A stretch of DNA of 64,000 nucleotides from Chloroflexi bacterium HGW-Chloroflexi-6 (GTDB lineage Bacteria; Chloroflexota; Anaerolineae; Anaerolineales; Villigracilaceae), in NCBI GenBank assembly GCA_002840685.1, contig PHBU01000007.1, positions 1-64,000 on the forward strand. Direction: 5' to 3'. This document shows positions 34,281-43,221 of the stretch, piece by piece; position 1 is the stretch's first letter; each line of letters begins with the position of its first letter. Both the position numbers and the translations under genes were made by a program. The notes under the pieces were generated by a model, which saw only the letters and a list, made by a program, of their open reading frames with translations, was not told where the DNA came from and did not search any database.

Positions 34281-34315
34281 GGAAAAGCCTCCTTTTTATT
34301 TTATTGTAGCATTTT

Positions 34316-34342
34316 GTAGAGCGAGATATTATCTCGCTCTAC
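34316..34342. repeat. REP-like palindrome overlapping the NUDIX stop codon
   Basis: Perfect palindrome GTAGAGCGAGATA / TATCTCGCTCTAC around a single base. It encodes the last residues GRAR and the stop of the NUDIX gene on the minus strand, and may serve as its transcription terminator. Confidence 0.7.
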
Positions 34343-34835
34343 CCATTTTTGTCTTGTCCAGGATATACCGCGTGGCCTCGAAGGCCAGCGGCGGCAGGTC
34401 TTCGGGCGAAAACCACTCGGCGGCATCGGCGTCGTCGGCGGGCTGGAGCGTGCCGCCTTCGATCTCGGCCTGGTAAAAGATGACAAAGTCGGCCCCGCGC
34501 GGATGTTCGCGGCGGGCATAGATATCGAGCAGGGCGGTGATGCGCACCTCGAGACCGGTCTCTTCAAGACATTCGCGGATGGCGGCCCGGGCGGGGTCTT
34601 CGCCGCCGTTGATGAATCCTGCCGGCAGGGTCCACTGGCCGCGATGGGGTTCATTGACGCGCCGCACCAGCAGGATCTTGCCGTTTTGGACGATCAGCGC
34701 GGCGGCGGCGACTTTGGGGTCGTCAAAGTAGACCCAGCCGCAGGCCGGGCAGACCGGGCGCGACTGGCCGAATTTTTCACGGCTGACGAGTGCGGTGGCA
34801 CACGAGGGGCAAAAACGAATATCTTCCAGGCGCAT
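34329..34835 (-). CDS. NUDIX hydrolase with N-terminal zinc ribbon
   Basis: A 168-aa protein with a CxxC...CxxC zinc ribbon (CPSC at residue 9, CPAC at residue 30), as in NADH pyrophosphatases, followed by a NUDIX domain. The NUDIX box GFINGGEDPARAAIRECLEE plus TGL is complete (GX5EX7REUXEEXGU). It is much shorter than NudC, so the nucleotide substrate is open. The ATG at 34835 lies 6 nt after TACAAT (34842-34847) and seems leaderless. The stop lies within a palindromic repeat. Confidence 0.88.
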   Translation of the reverse strand: MRLEDIRFCPSCATALVSREKFGQSRPVCPACGWVYFDDPKVAAAALIVQNGKILLVRRVNEPHRGQWTLPAGFINGGEDPARAAIRECLEETGLEVRITALLDIYARREHPRGADFVIFYQAEIEGGTLQPADDADAAEWFSPEDLPPLAFEATRYILDKTKMGRAR

Positions 34836-34851
34836 AATGGGATTGTAACCC

Positions 34852-34884
34852 AAAAAGAAAAACCGCCCGGGTCAGCGGGCGGTC
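34852..34884 (-). terminator. Terminator of the sigma/anti-sigma operon
   Basis: ACCGCCCG/CGGGCGGT arms followed on the minus strand by TTTTCTTTTT, just after the anti-sigma stop codon. Confidence 0.85.
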
Positions 34885-34892
34885 AAGGATGG

Positions 34893-35663
34893 TTACTTTT
34901 TGCTGGCGGTATTTACTTTCCAGCGCTGGTCCGATTGCCAGCGTAAGAAGATGGCCGCGCTGCCGCTGATAAGGGCCAGCGCGCCCAGCACGATCATAAC
35001 CCAACCGGGGATGGGTGGAGCGACGGGCTCAGGATCGGGGAGTGGCTCTTGTACAGGCTGTTCTTCCGGGGCTGGCATTGCTTCCTCGACCGGGGCCGGG
35101 GGCAGCGCTGCAAGTTCCAGGGTAGGTTCTGCCGCCAGGGTCGCTTCAGCGGCCAGTTCAGCGGTAGGTTCGGCGGTCTTGGCGGAGGGTTCCTCAGCTT
35201 CGGCAGCCGGGGCCATTTCGAGGGCGGCTTCTGGCGCAGCATCTTCGGCCGGGTCCCCGCCGCCGCCACCCATGGCGCGGTCAATCGATGGGGCGCCGCC
35301 CATGCCATACGCAATTTGTTGAGAAGCTGCCATGCGCGAAAGCGCCGGCAGGGCGCTGTTGGTTGCGACAGAGAAGAAGAGCAGGAGGCTTGCCAGGGCG
35401 GAGGCCAGGCGGAAGACCGGGAAAATGCGCGGCAGCGGTGGGCGGACGCGTGCGGCAGAAGGTTTCAGGGTGAAATTGCGCGGAGCGCGGCGCTGGGGTA
35501 ACTGGTTCAGCAAGAAACGAGTCTCGCGCAGATCATTGTAGACGGCGCGCAGCTCGGGTTCGATTTTGAGACGGTTTTGCAGGCGCGCAACATCTGCCGG
35601 ATCGAGTTTTTCATCGATCAGGGCAGAAAGTTGTTCAACGTCGCGGAAAGAAGTTTGTGTCAT
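34893..35663 (-). CDS. Membrane anti-sigma factor-like protein
   Basis: A 256-aa protein. Residues 1-70 form a helical cytoplasmic domain (LSALIDEKLDPADVARLQNR) like the sigma-binding part of anti-sigma factors, without the CxxC zinc motif. TM1 (about 85-110, ASALASLLLFFSVATNSALP) is followed by an Ala/Glu/Pro-rich extracytoplasmic stretch and TM2 near residues 220-245 (VMIVLGALALISGSAAIFLR). Its ATG overlaps the sigma gene stop (ATGA), the classic arrangement for a sigma factor and its inhibitor. Sigma binding has not been shown and is inferred from position. Confidence 0.8.
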   Translation of the reverse strand: MTQTSFRDVEQLSALIDEKLDPADVARLQNRLKIEPELRAVYNDLRETRFLLNQLPQRRAPRNFTLKPSAARVRPPLPRIFPVFRLASALASLLLFFSVATNSALPALSRMAASQQIAYGMGGAPSIDRAMGGGGGDPAEDAAPEAALEMAPAAEAEEPSAKTAEPTAELAAEATLAAEPTLELAALPPAPVEEAMPAPEEQPVQEPLPDPEPVAPPIPGWVMIVLGALALISGSAAIFLRWQSDQRWKVNTASKK

Positions 35664-36268
35664 GCTTGGCTCCCTTCCTCAAGACGAAAAGATGCCGGCA
35701 AAAGTTCCCTGAATCCTTGCAGACATTCGCGCAGGCGCAAGCGGGCGCGCGCCAGGCGGCTTTTGATGGTTCCGAGTGGAGTGCGGATCGAGTCGGCGAT
35801 TTCGCTGTAATCCAAACCCTGAATGTCGGCCAGGACGACGACGGTTCGGAAGTCGGTCGGCAGGGCGTTCAGACAGTGCTGGATGGCGTGTTCCAGTTCG
35901 TCGGCTTCGCTTTTTTGTTCGGGGGTCATGGAGGTGTCGGCCATCCAACGCGGGGATTCGATCTCTTCATCATCGTCGGTGGCGGGTTCGAGCGGGGTGG
36001 TGGGGCGGCGTTGTTTACGGCGCAATTCATCGTAGCAGGCATTGGTAACGGTGCGCAGCAGCCAGGCCTTGAACGATCCGCCGCGGAAACTGGTGATATG
36101 CCGAAAGGCCGAAATGAAGGCCTCCTGGGTGGCGTCGGCGGCCTGGTCTTCGTCGCCAAGGATGCGCAGGGCGGTGTTATAGAGCGAGTCTTGATAAGCC
36201 AGCACCAGCCGGTTGAAGGCATCTAGGTCGCCGTTTTGAGCATCGTGAATCAGGGCATTTTCGTCCAT
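35660..36268 (-). CDS. ECF RNA polymerase sigma factor
   Basis: A 202-aa sigma-70 family protein. Region 2 includes YQDSLYNTALRILGDEDQAA and DATQEAFISAFRHITSFRGG (the core-binding and -10 region), followed by WLLRTVTNACYDELRR. An acidic linker of about 30 residues precedes region 4 with LPTDFRTVVVLADIQGLDYS and GTIKSRLARARLRL (the -35 HTH). The ATG at 36268 follows a TACAAT box (36297-36302) that lies inside the end of the next upstream gene. It is co-translated with the anti-sigma gene. Confidence 0.92.
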   Translation of the reverse strand: MDENALIHDAQNGDLDAFNRLVLAYQDSLYNTALRILGDEDQAADATQEAFISAFRHITSFRGGSFKAWLLRTVTNACYDELRRKQRRPTTPLEPATDDDEEIESPRWMADTSMTPEQKSEADELEHAIQHCLNALPTDFRTVVVLADIQGLDYSEIADSIRTPLGTIKSRLARARLRLRECLQGFRELLPASFRLEEGSQA

Positions 36269-36294
36269 ATCAGTATCCAGCCTTTGAACAGCGA

Positions 36295-36699
36295 TTATTG
36301 TACCAGAGACAGGCGGTGTTGGATGAACAGGAAGAGTGCGCGCCATAAAAGCATTCCCAGGGCGGCGCTGGCCCCCAGGATCAACACGAACAAAGGCAGG
36401 GCAATCCCATTCAGCATGACCGCGCGCAAGACCCCGACCAACGGAGCCGCCAGGAGCATGGCATAAACCGGTCGCCACAACTGGCGCGGGTTGATCGTGA
36501 TCTGTGCTGAGAACAATCCGAGCAGGGGAGCAAGCAGGAACCAGCCCACGAGCAAAGGCAGGAAGCTGGTCAGCATGCGCAGCATTATGCGCGGCGCGAG
36601 CGTCAGGCTGGTTTCGCCGTGGGTGGCAAATCCGGCCAGGGTGACCACGGCCAGGGTCAGTGTGTCGCCAAGGATCAGGGTTGGATGGAAGGCTTTCAT
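36295..36699 (-). CDS. DUF3054 membrane protein
   Basis: A 134-aa protein with four TM helices. The opening ILGDTLTLAVVTLAGFATHGE matches the DUF3054 family (GD near the start, G/H after the first helix). The function is unknown. A TATAAT box (36708-36713) is 8 nt before the ATG, so it is predicted leaderless. The sigma gene promoter is embedded in its 3' end. Confidence 0.78.
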   Translation of the reverse strand: MKAFHPTLILGDTLTLAVVTLAGFATHGETSLTLAPRIMLRMLTSFLPLLVGWFLLAPLLGLFSAQITINPRQLWRPVYAMLLAAPLVGVLRAVMLNGIALPLFVLILGASAALGMLLWRALFLFIQHRLSLVQ

Positions 36700-36707
36700 G
36701 TGACCAA

Positions 36708-36713
36708 ATTATA
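36708..36713 (-). promoter_or_regulatory. -10 box of leaderless DUF3054 gene
   Basis: TATAAT 8 nt before the ATG at 36699 on the minus strand. Confidence 0.55.
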
Positions 36714-36891
36714 AGCGTCTTTGATCGCAATGCCTGTTATCAAGCTTCATTGTCGTGATTAGAAATCGTTTTCCTGTTTCCCGCTCGATCAGGATAACCG
36801 CAATCTGGCGGTCAAGTTGGTCGATCCAGGCGCGGACTTTTTCGATGGAATTGCAGAGTACAGGCACGGGGTTATGGGGCGGGGTTGGCAA
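36709..36891 (-). pseudogene. Possible chorismate mutase-like remnant
   Basis: A 60-codon frame containing SIEKVRAWIDQLDRQIAVIL, which resembles the first helix of AroQ-type chorismate mutases (SIEEVRxxIDxLDRxIxxLL). After about residue 40 the similarity stops, with no frame that restores a complete domain, so it looks truncated. It overlaps the end of the ABM gene by 20 nt and lies downstream of the trp operon, where aromatic amino acid genes would not be out of place. The resemblance is short and may be coincidental. Confidence 0.35.
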
Positions 36892-37177
36892 GAGTCAGGC
36901 TGTAATGTTCCACCGTTGGAAATGGGTCATAGAAGTGATGGAGGAGTTTCTTCCATTCCAGGTATTCTTGCGAGCCGCGAAAACCGACAGTGTGCGCTTC
37001 CAGCGTATCCCAATGGGCCAGTAAAATGTAGCGATTGGGCTTTTCGAGGCAATGCTGCAACTGATGGGAAAGATAGCCGGGCATGCTGGCGATGATGGGC
37101 GAGGCCTGGGCAAATGCGGCTTCAAATTCAGCTTCCTGGCCAGGAATAACGTTCAGGATGGCGACTTCCATAATCAT
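36872..37177 (-). CDS. ABM (antibiotic biosynthesis monooxygenase) domain protein
   Basis: A 101-aa ferredoxin-like protein of the ABM/YgiN family. The pattern MEVAILNVIPGQEAEFEAAF, GYLSHQLQHCLEKPNRYILL and HWDTLEAHTVGFRGSQEYLE is typical, including the conserved W and H. Family members are small heme-degrading or quinol monooxygenases, or are of unknown function. The start at 37177 follows AGAGGACACAGCCA; a start two codons later is possible. It lies 44 nt downstream of trpB in the place where trpA is often found. Confidence 0.8.
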   Translation of the reverse strand: MIMEVAILNVIPGQEAEFEAAFAQASPIIASMPGYLSHQLQHCLEKPNRYILLAHWDTLEAHTVGFRGSQEYLEWKKLLHHFYDPFPTVEHYSLTLANPAP

Positions 37178-37221
37178 TGGCTGTGTCCTCTCTGGTATTT
37201 GATAATTTGACATTCAAATTA

Positions 37222-38418
<1,197 letters not shown>

Positions 38419-38461
38419 GATTTCTCTCTTTGGAAAGTGGAAGGTGGAAAGATTCTACTTT

Positions 38462-39133
38462 CTATTGGATTTTTCGGACGGCTTCTACAAACCGGCGCAT
38501 CTTTGCGGGATCTTTCACCCCCGGGCTGGTTTCCACACCGGAGGCAACATCCACACCCCAGGGTTGGACCTGCTCAAGCGCTTCGGAAACGTTTTCGGGG
38601 GTCAGGCCGCCCGCCAGCAGGAGCGGAATCCGCCTGGCCAGTTGCGCGGCAGCGGACCAGTCTGCTACCGTGCCTGAGCCGCCGTACATGCCTTTGACAG
38701 CGGCATCCACCAACAGGGCGGGAACGGATGCGTGAGCGGATTCGGAAACGAAAAAGCGGATGGCATCTGGAATCTGTTTGTCTGCTTCAAAATCCGTCCG
38801 CGCATCTGATTGTAGCCGAATGGCTTTGAAGGCGTGCGGTTGAAGTTCGGCCAGCATTTCTGGGGTTTCGTCGCCGTGGAGTTGGGCGAGGTGCAGTTGT
38901 GCCGTTTCAAGAATGGAACGGATCTCTGAAACCGGCGCATTGACAAAAACCCCGACCAGGGTGATCTGCGGAAAGTCTTTTCGCACAATGGCTGTGATCT
39001 CGCGGCAGGCTTGTGGTGTGAGATAGCGCGGGCTTTTGGGGTAGAAGTTGAATCCCAAAAGATCTGCGTCGGCGTCGATGGCGGCCAGGGCGTCTTTCAG
39101 GACAGTGATTCCGCAGATTTTGATTTTGGTCAT
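38462..39133 (-). CDS. trpF: Phosphoribosylanthranilate isomerase
   Basis: The third step of tryptophan-specific synthesis (Amadori rearrangement). The 223-aa TIM barrel starts with KIKICGITVLKDA (catalytic Cys in KICG), then LGFNFYPKSPRYL, QLHGDETPE, LLVDA, LLAGGLTPENV and a C-terminal GVDVASGVETSPGVKD (catalytic Asp and phosphate site). Start at 39133, 14 nt after the trpC stop. Confidence 0.95.
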   Translation of the reverse strand: MTKIKICGITVLKDALAAIDADADLLGFNFYPKSPRYLTPQACREITAIVRKDFPQITLVGVFVNAPVSEIRSILETAQLHLAQLHGDETPEMLAELQPHAFKAIRLQSDARTDFEADKQIPDAIRFFVSESAHASVPALLVDAAVKGMYGGSGTVADWSAAAQLARRIPLLLAGGLTPENVSEALEQVQPWGVDVASGVETSPGVKDPAKMRRFVEAVRKIQ

Positions 39134-39146
39134 AGGCGTTAAACGT

Positions 39147-39947
39147 TTATCGTTGAACGTTGAACATGGAAAGTTCCCGCACCTTTGCAGGGATATCCGC
39201 TGCCGTAACCAGCGCTTCGCCGACGAGAATGGCGTCGATGTCTGCTTTTTGCAGGCGGGAAACATCGTCCGCGCTGAAGATGCCGCTTTCGGCGACAACG
39301 GTGATCCCGGCCGGGATCATCGGGCGCAGGCGTTCGGTGGTTGCGAGGGAAACTTCAAAGGTGGCCAGGTTGCGGTTGTTGATGCCGATTAAACGGATCC
39401 CGTTGATTCTCAGGGCGCGCTCGGTTTCGGCTTCGTCATGAACTTCAACCAGGGCGGTCAGCCCCAGGCTGAGGGCGCATTCGTGCAGGGCGGCGAAGTG
39501 GACATCGTCGGGCAGGGCCGCGGCGATCAACAGGATGGCATCGGCGCCGTTGGCGCGCGCTTCGAAAATTTGGGATTCGTCAATGATGAAATCTTTTCTT
39601 AAGAGCGGTAATTGGTGATTGATAATTCGTAACTGGCGTAATGTTTCGAGGCTGCCCTGGAAGAATTTTTCATCGGTCAGGACGCTGATTGCGGCCGCGC
39701 CGTTTTGGGTGTAGATCTCCGCCACCTGGAACAGGTCGAGATGCGGGGCAAGAATCCCTTTGGATGGGCTGGCGCGCTTCAGTTCAGCGATCAAGGCCGG
39801 GGGCAGAGAGTTCCGGCGGCGCGAAACTGCGGCGAGGAAATCTCTGGGCGCAGGGGCGGATTCCGCGGCGCGGCGCAAGGCCGGGGCGTCGTGCGCCGCG
39901 ATTTCCAGGCGTTTTTGGTCGAGGATGGTTTCGAGAATGTTTGTCAT
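39147..39947 (-). CDS. trpC: Indole-3-glycerol phosphate synthase
   Basis: Closes the indole ring of the pathway intermediate. The 266-aa TIM barrel keeps ALIAELKRASPSKGILAPHL (substrate Lys and phosphate loop), LRKDFIIDESQIFEARANGA (catalytic Lys) and LIGINNRNLATFEVSLATTE, and VVAESGIFSADDV. The ATG at 39947 is used; the upstream extension of the frame lies in the REP and in trpD. It is preceded by a REP palindrome that also contains the trpD stop. Confidence 0.95.
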   Translation of the reverse strand: MTNILETILDQKRLEIAAHDAPALRRAAESAPAPRDFLAAVSRRRNSLPPALIAELKRASPSKGILAPHLDLFQVAEIYTQNGAAAISVLTDEKFFQGSLETLRQLRIINHQLPLLRKDFIIDESQIFEARANGADAILLIAAALPDDVHFAALHECALSLGLTALVEVHDEAETERALRINGIRLIGINNRNLATFEVSLATTERLRPMIPAGITVVAESGIFSADDVSRLQKADIDAILVGEALVTAADIPAKVRELSMFNVQR

Positions 39948-39956
39948 GTGATTTGG

Positions 39957-39985
39957 GTAGGGGCGCAGCATTGCTGCGCCCCTAC
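39957..39985. repeat. REP palindrome, GTAGGGGCG family
   Basis: GTAGGGGCGCAGCA / TGCTGCGCCCCTAC around a T between trpC and trpD. The trpD stop TAG is the TAG of the repeat end. Other members are at 51217, 51555 and 51672. Confidence 0.85.
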
Positions 39986-41004
39986 AGGGCAAAGGATTGG
40001 CTGAATTCAACGAGTTGGTTCATCTTGGAGAGGGCCGCGCCGCTGTCGATGGCGTGGACAGATTCGGTCAGGGCGGCTTTGAAGTTGCCGGTTTCAGCCG
40101 AAAGGGTGGCGGCGGCGTTCAGCAGGACGGCATCGCGGCGCGCGCCGGACAGCTTACCGCTGAACATATCGCGCATCATGAGCGCGGCTTCGTCGGGCGC
40201 TCCTCCGCGCAGGTCGGCGACGGTGGTTCGGGCAAAGCCATAGTCGAGCGGGTCAAGATCGTAGGTGCGGACAACGCCGTCTTGCAGGTGGCTGACGCGG
40301 TTGACGCCGACCGGGCTGAGCTCGTCCGTGCCGCCTGCGCCGTGGATGACGAGCGCGGCGCGCGAGCCGAGTTCGTTGAGCACGTGGGCGAGCGGTTCGG
40401 TCAGGGCGGGGGCGTAGACGCCGGTTAGCTGGATCTCGGCCCCGGCCGGGTTGGTGAGCGGGCCAAGCAGGTTGAAGATGGTGCGCTGGCCGATTTCCTT
40501 GCGCGGGCCAACAGCGTGTTTCATGGCCGGGTGGAATTTGGGCGCGAACATGAAGCCGATGCCGATCTCGTCGATGGCCTGGCCGACCTGTTCAGGGGTC
40601 AGTTCGAGGTTGACGCCGAGCGCAGCCAGCACATCCGCGCTGCCGCATTGGGACGAGGCGGCGCGGTTGCCGTGTTTGGCGACACGGCGGCCAGTACCCG
40701 CCAGGACAAAAGCTGCGGCAGTCGAGATGTTGAAGGTGTGGGCGCCGTCGCCGCCGGTGCCGACGATGTCGTAGATGGGAGTGGTGCGGTCGCTGACCGG
40801 CACCTTGACGGCCACGGCCCGCATGGCGCGTACCGAGCCGGTGATCTCTTCGACCGTTTCACCTTTCATGCGCAGGGCGACGAGATAAGCCCCGATCTGA
40901 GCCGGGGTGGCCTGGCCGGTCATGATGATGGTCATGGCCTGCTCGGCTTCATCGGCAGTCAGGTGGGTTGTGTTGATGGCTTTGGCGATAAAGGGTTTTA
41001 ACAT
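39982..41004 (-). CDS. trpD: Anthranilate phosphoribosyltransferase
   Basis: Couples anthranilate with PRPP. The 340-aa protein has the PRPP motif DIVGTGGDGAHTFNISTAAA, KHGNRAASSQCGSADVLAAL, FMFAPKFHPAMKHAVGPRKE and GRRTIFNLLGP-like sequence, as usual. The ATG at 41004 follows GGGAGGCCCTT. The open frame extends upstream but lies in repeat DNA. The stop is supplied by the REP at 39957. Confidence 0.96.
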   Translation of the reverse strand: MLKPFIAKAINTTHLTADEAEQAMTIIMTGQATPAQIGAYLVALRMKGETVEEITGSVRAMRAVAVKVPVSDRTTPIYDIVGTGGDGAHTFNISTAAAFVLAGTGRRVAKHGNRAASSQCGSADVLAALGVNLELTPEQVGQAIDEIGIGFMFAPKFHPAMKHAVGPRKEIGQRTIFNLLGPLTNPAGAEIQLTGVYAPALTEPLAHVLNELGSRAALVIHGAGGTDELSPVGVNRVSHLQDGVVRTYDLDPLDYGFARTTVADLRGGAPDEAALMMRDMFSGKLSGARRDAVLLNAAATLSAETGNFKAALTESVHAIDSGAALSKMNQLVEFSQSFAL

Positions 41005-41021
41005 AAGGGCCTCCCGAATGA

Positions 41022-41072
41022 AGAATGCAGAATGATGAATATTCTGCACTTTGCATTCTTCATTCTGCATTT
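41022..41072. repeat. GCAGAATG-type inverted repeat between trpD and trpG
   Basis: GAATGCAGAATGATGAATATTCTGCACTT and its degenerate complement CATTCTTCATTCTGCAT fill most of the 69-nt gap. It is of the same family as 9576-9616. Confidence 0.6.
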
Positions 41073-41073
41073 G

Positions 41074-41637
41074 TTACAGGTTCAAAAAGTTTTGCAAGAT
41101 TTGCTTGCCGTGCTGGGTCAGGATCGACTCTGGGTGGAACTGGACGCCGTAGGTCTGGGCTGTTTTATGTTTCAGACCCATAATCTCGCCTTCGGAGGTG
41201 AAGGCTGTCACTTCCAATTCGGCCGGGACAGGCGATTCAACGATCAGAGAGTGGTAGCGGGTGGCTTCAAACGGGCTGGGGATGCCGCTGAACAGTCCCT
41301 GGCCGTAGTGGTGGACGCGCGAGGTCTTGCCGTGCATCAGGCGCGGGGCGCGTGAGACTTTTCCACCGTAGACTGCGCCCAGGCACTGGTGGCCGAGACA
41401 AACGCCCAGGACGGGGATCTGACCGGTGAAATGGCGCATGGCCTCGGCGGAGATGCCGCCGTCCGCGATCGGTTGGCCGGGGCCGGGAGAAATGACCAGG
41501 TGCGAGGGTTTGAGCGCGATCAACTCGTCGAGCGTGATCTGATCATTGCGGAAGACGCGAATGTCCGCGCCGAGTTCGCCAAAATATTGGACGAGGTTAT
41601 AAGTAAAGGAGTCGTAGTTATCGATAAGGATGAGCAT
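41074..41637 (-). CDS. trpG: Anthranilate synthase component II (glutamine amidotransferase)
   Basis: Provides ammonia for anthranilate synthesis with TrpE. The 187-aa class I amidotransferase has [16 protein letters not shown] at the start, the Cys nucleophile in [12 protein letters not shown], and the His/Glu pair in [14 protein letters not shown]. In some species this subunit is shared with PabB. It lies between trpE and trpD, separated by repeat-rich gaps. Confidence 0.95.
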   Translation of the reverse strand: MLILIDNYDSFTYNLVQYFGELGADIRVFRNDQITLDELIALKPSHLVISPGPGQPIADGGISAEAMRHFTGQIPVLGVCLGHQCLGAVYGGKVSRAPRLMHGKTSRVHHYGQGLFSGIPSPFEATRYHSLIVESPVPAELEVTAFTSEGEIMGLKHKTAQTYGVQFHPESILTQHGKQILQNFLNL

Positions 41638-41650
41638 AATAGAACCTTTC

Positions 41651-41757
41651 TAAATGGAGAATGCAGAGTGCAGAATTGAAGATTGGAGATTAGAAATTAG
41701 AGATTGGTAATTGGTAATTCGAGATGCGTGGTTTTATTCTTCATTCTGCATTCCGCA
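41651..41757. repeat. Repeat-rich gap between trpE and trpG
   Basis: 120 nt between trpE and trpG hold GAGAATGCAGAGTGCAGAATT and, near the far end, ATTCTTCATTCTGCATTCCGCA, i.e. degenerate arms of the GCAGAATG family, with simple AGATTGG/AATTGGTAATT repeats between. Confidence 0.5.
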
Positions 41758-43218
41758 TTATCTCTTCTCCGCCATTTCGACAGCTTTCAAAACGGCGCGG
41801 GCTTTGTTGAGCGTTTCTTCATATTCCTTGGTCGGGTCAGAGTCGGCCACGATGCCCGCTCCGGCCTGGACGCTGACCGTCTCGCCGTGGCCGACCAGGG
41901 TGCGGATGGCGATGCAGGTGTCCATGTTGCCGTCGAAGGAGAAGTAGCCGATGGCACCGGCGTAGGGGCCGCGCGCATCCGGCTCGAGCTCGGCGATGAT
42001 CTCCATCGCGCGGACTTTGGGCGCGCCGGAAACTGTCCCGGCCGGGAAGGTGGCCCGCACCAGGTCGAAGGCGTTCAGTTCGGGCCGCAGCGTGCCCTCG
42101 GCGTGCGAGACGATGTGCATCACGTGCGAATAGCGTTCGATGGTGAAAAACTCGGGCACTTTGACCGTGCCAAACTCGCAGACCCGCCCGAGATCGTTGC
42201 GGCCCAGGTCAACCAGCATCAGGTGCTCGGCGCGCTCCTTGGGGTCGGCCAGCAGGTCGACAGCCAGGGCCTCGTCCGAAGCGATGTCTGTGCCGCGCGG
42301 GCGCGTCCCGGCGATCGGGCGCAGACTGGCTTTGCGGCCCTCGAGCCGCACAAAGATCTCAGGCGAAGCGCCGACGATGTAGAACGGTTCGCCGTCCAGG
42401 TCGCCGAAATCGAAAAAGTACATGTAGGGTGAGGGGTTGAGCCGGCGCAGGGCGCGGTAGATGTTGAACGGGTCGCCGTGGGCCGGGCGCGAAAGGCGCT
42501 GCGAGAGCACGACCTGGAAAATATCGCCAGCCGTGATGTGCTCCTTGCCGGTCAGCACGGCCTGTTCGTACTCGGCCTGGGTCAGGTTCGAGACCACTTC
42601 CACGGTGGCCGCTGCGGGTGAGTCCGCTGCGCGCGGGAGCGGCGTGGGAGCGAGCAAACGCGCTTCAATGGCGTCCAGCTTGCGGTTGGCAGCTTCCACA
42701 TTTCCATCGAAGGCATAGGTGATGATCTCGAGGCTGTGGCGGGCGTGATCGAAGGCGATCAGGGTATCGGCCAGCAAGAAAACCGATTCGGGCAATTTTC
42801 CGCTTTGCAGGTGCTTTTGCAGACGCGGTTCGAAGTAGCGGATGGTTTCATAGCCGAGATAGCCGACCAGCCCACCGATAAAGCGCGGCATGCCCTCGGG
42901 CAGCTCGGGCGTAAACCCGTCGAGCTGGGATTGCAGGTAATGGAGCGGATCCTGCCCCTCGGGGATTTGGAAGTGCTCGACGGAGGTTGCCGAGCGGCGT
43001 TCCACGCTCTGGCCTGTGATGCGGTACTCATAGCGTGGTTCCAGGCCGATAAAGGAGTAGCGGGCGATGCGCTCGCCGCCTTCGACCGATTCGAGCAGGA
43101 AGGAGGGGCCGCTGCCGCGCACTTTGAGATAGACGCTGGCCGGGGTATCGAGGTCGGCCGGCAGGTGGCGGACGATCGGGGCAATGCTGGTGCTGGTTCG
43201 GATCAGTTCAGTGACCAT
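41758..43218 (-). CDS. trpE: Anthranilate synthase component I
   Basis: Converts chorismate to anthranilate. The 486-aa protein shows the N-terminal feedback-site region with FLLESVEGGERIARYSFIG (LLES and the S/G residues of the tryptophan site), and the chorismate-binding domain with PSPYMYFFDFGDLDGEPFYI, IAGTRPRGTDIASDEALAVD, DLGRNDLGRVCEFGTVKV, HIVSHAEGTLRPELNAFDLV and TFPAGTVSGAPKVRAMEII. Tryptophan feedback inhibition is expected. It begins 3 nt after the trpS stop. Confidence 0.95.
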   Translation of the reverse strand: MVTELIRTSTSIAPIVRHLPADLDTPASVYLKVRGSGPSFLLESVEGGERIARYSFIGLEPRYEYRITGQSVERRSATSVEHFQIPEGQDPLHYLQSQLDGFTPELPEGMPRFIGGLVGYLGYETIRYFEPRLQKHLQSGKLPESVFLLADTLIAFDHARHSLEIITYAFDGNVEAANRKLDAIEARLLAPTPLPRAADSPAAATVEVVSNLTQAEYEQAVLTGKEHITAGDIFQVVLSQRLSRPAHGDPFNIYRALRRLNPSPYMYFFDFGDLDGEPFYIVGASPEIFVRLEGRKASLRPIAGTRPRGTDIASDEALAVDLLADPKERAEHLMLVDLGRNDLGRVCEFGTVKVPEFFTIERYSHVMHIVSHAEGTLRPELNAFDLVRATFPAGTVSGAPKVRAMEIIAELEPDARGPYAGAIGYFSFDGNMDTCIAIRTLVGHGETVSVQAGAGIVADSDPTKEYEETLNKARAVLKAVEMAEKR

Positions 43219-43221
43219 AAT

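Noticed and set aside
36709-36891. A complete small chorismate mutase gene
   Set aside because: Only the first helix is similar; the rest of the domain is absent, so at most it is a remnant.
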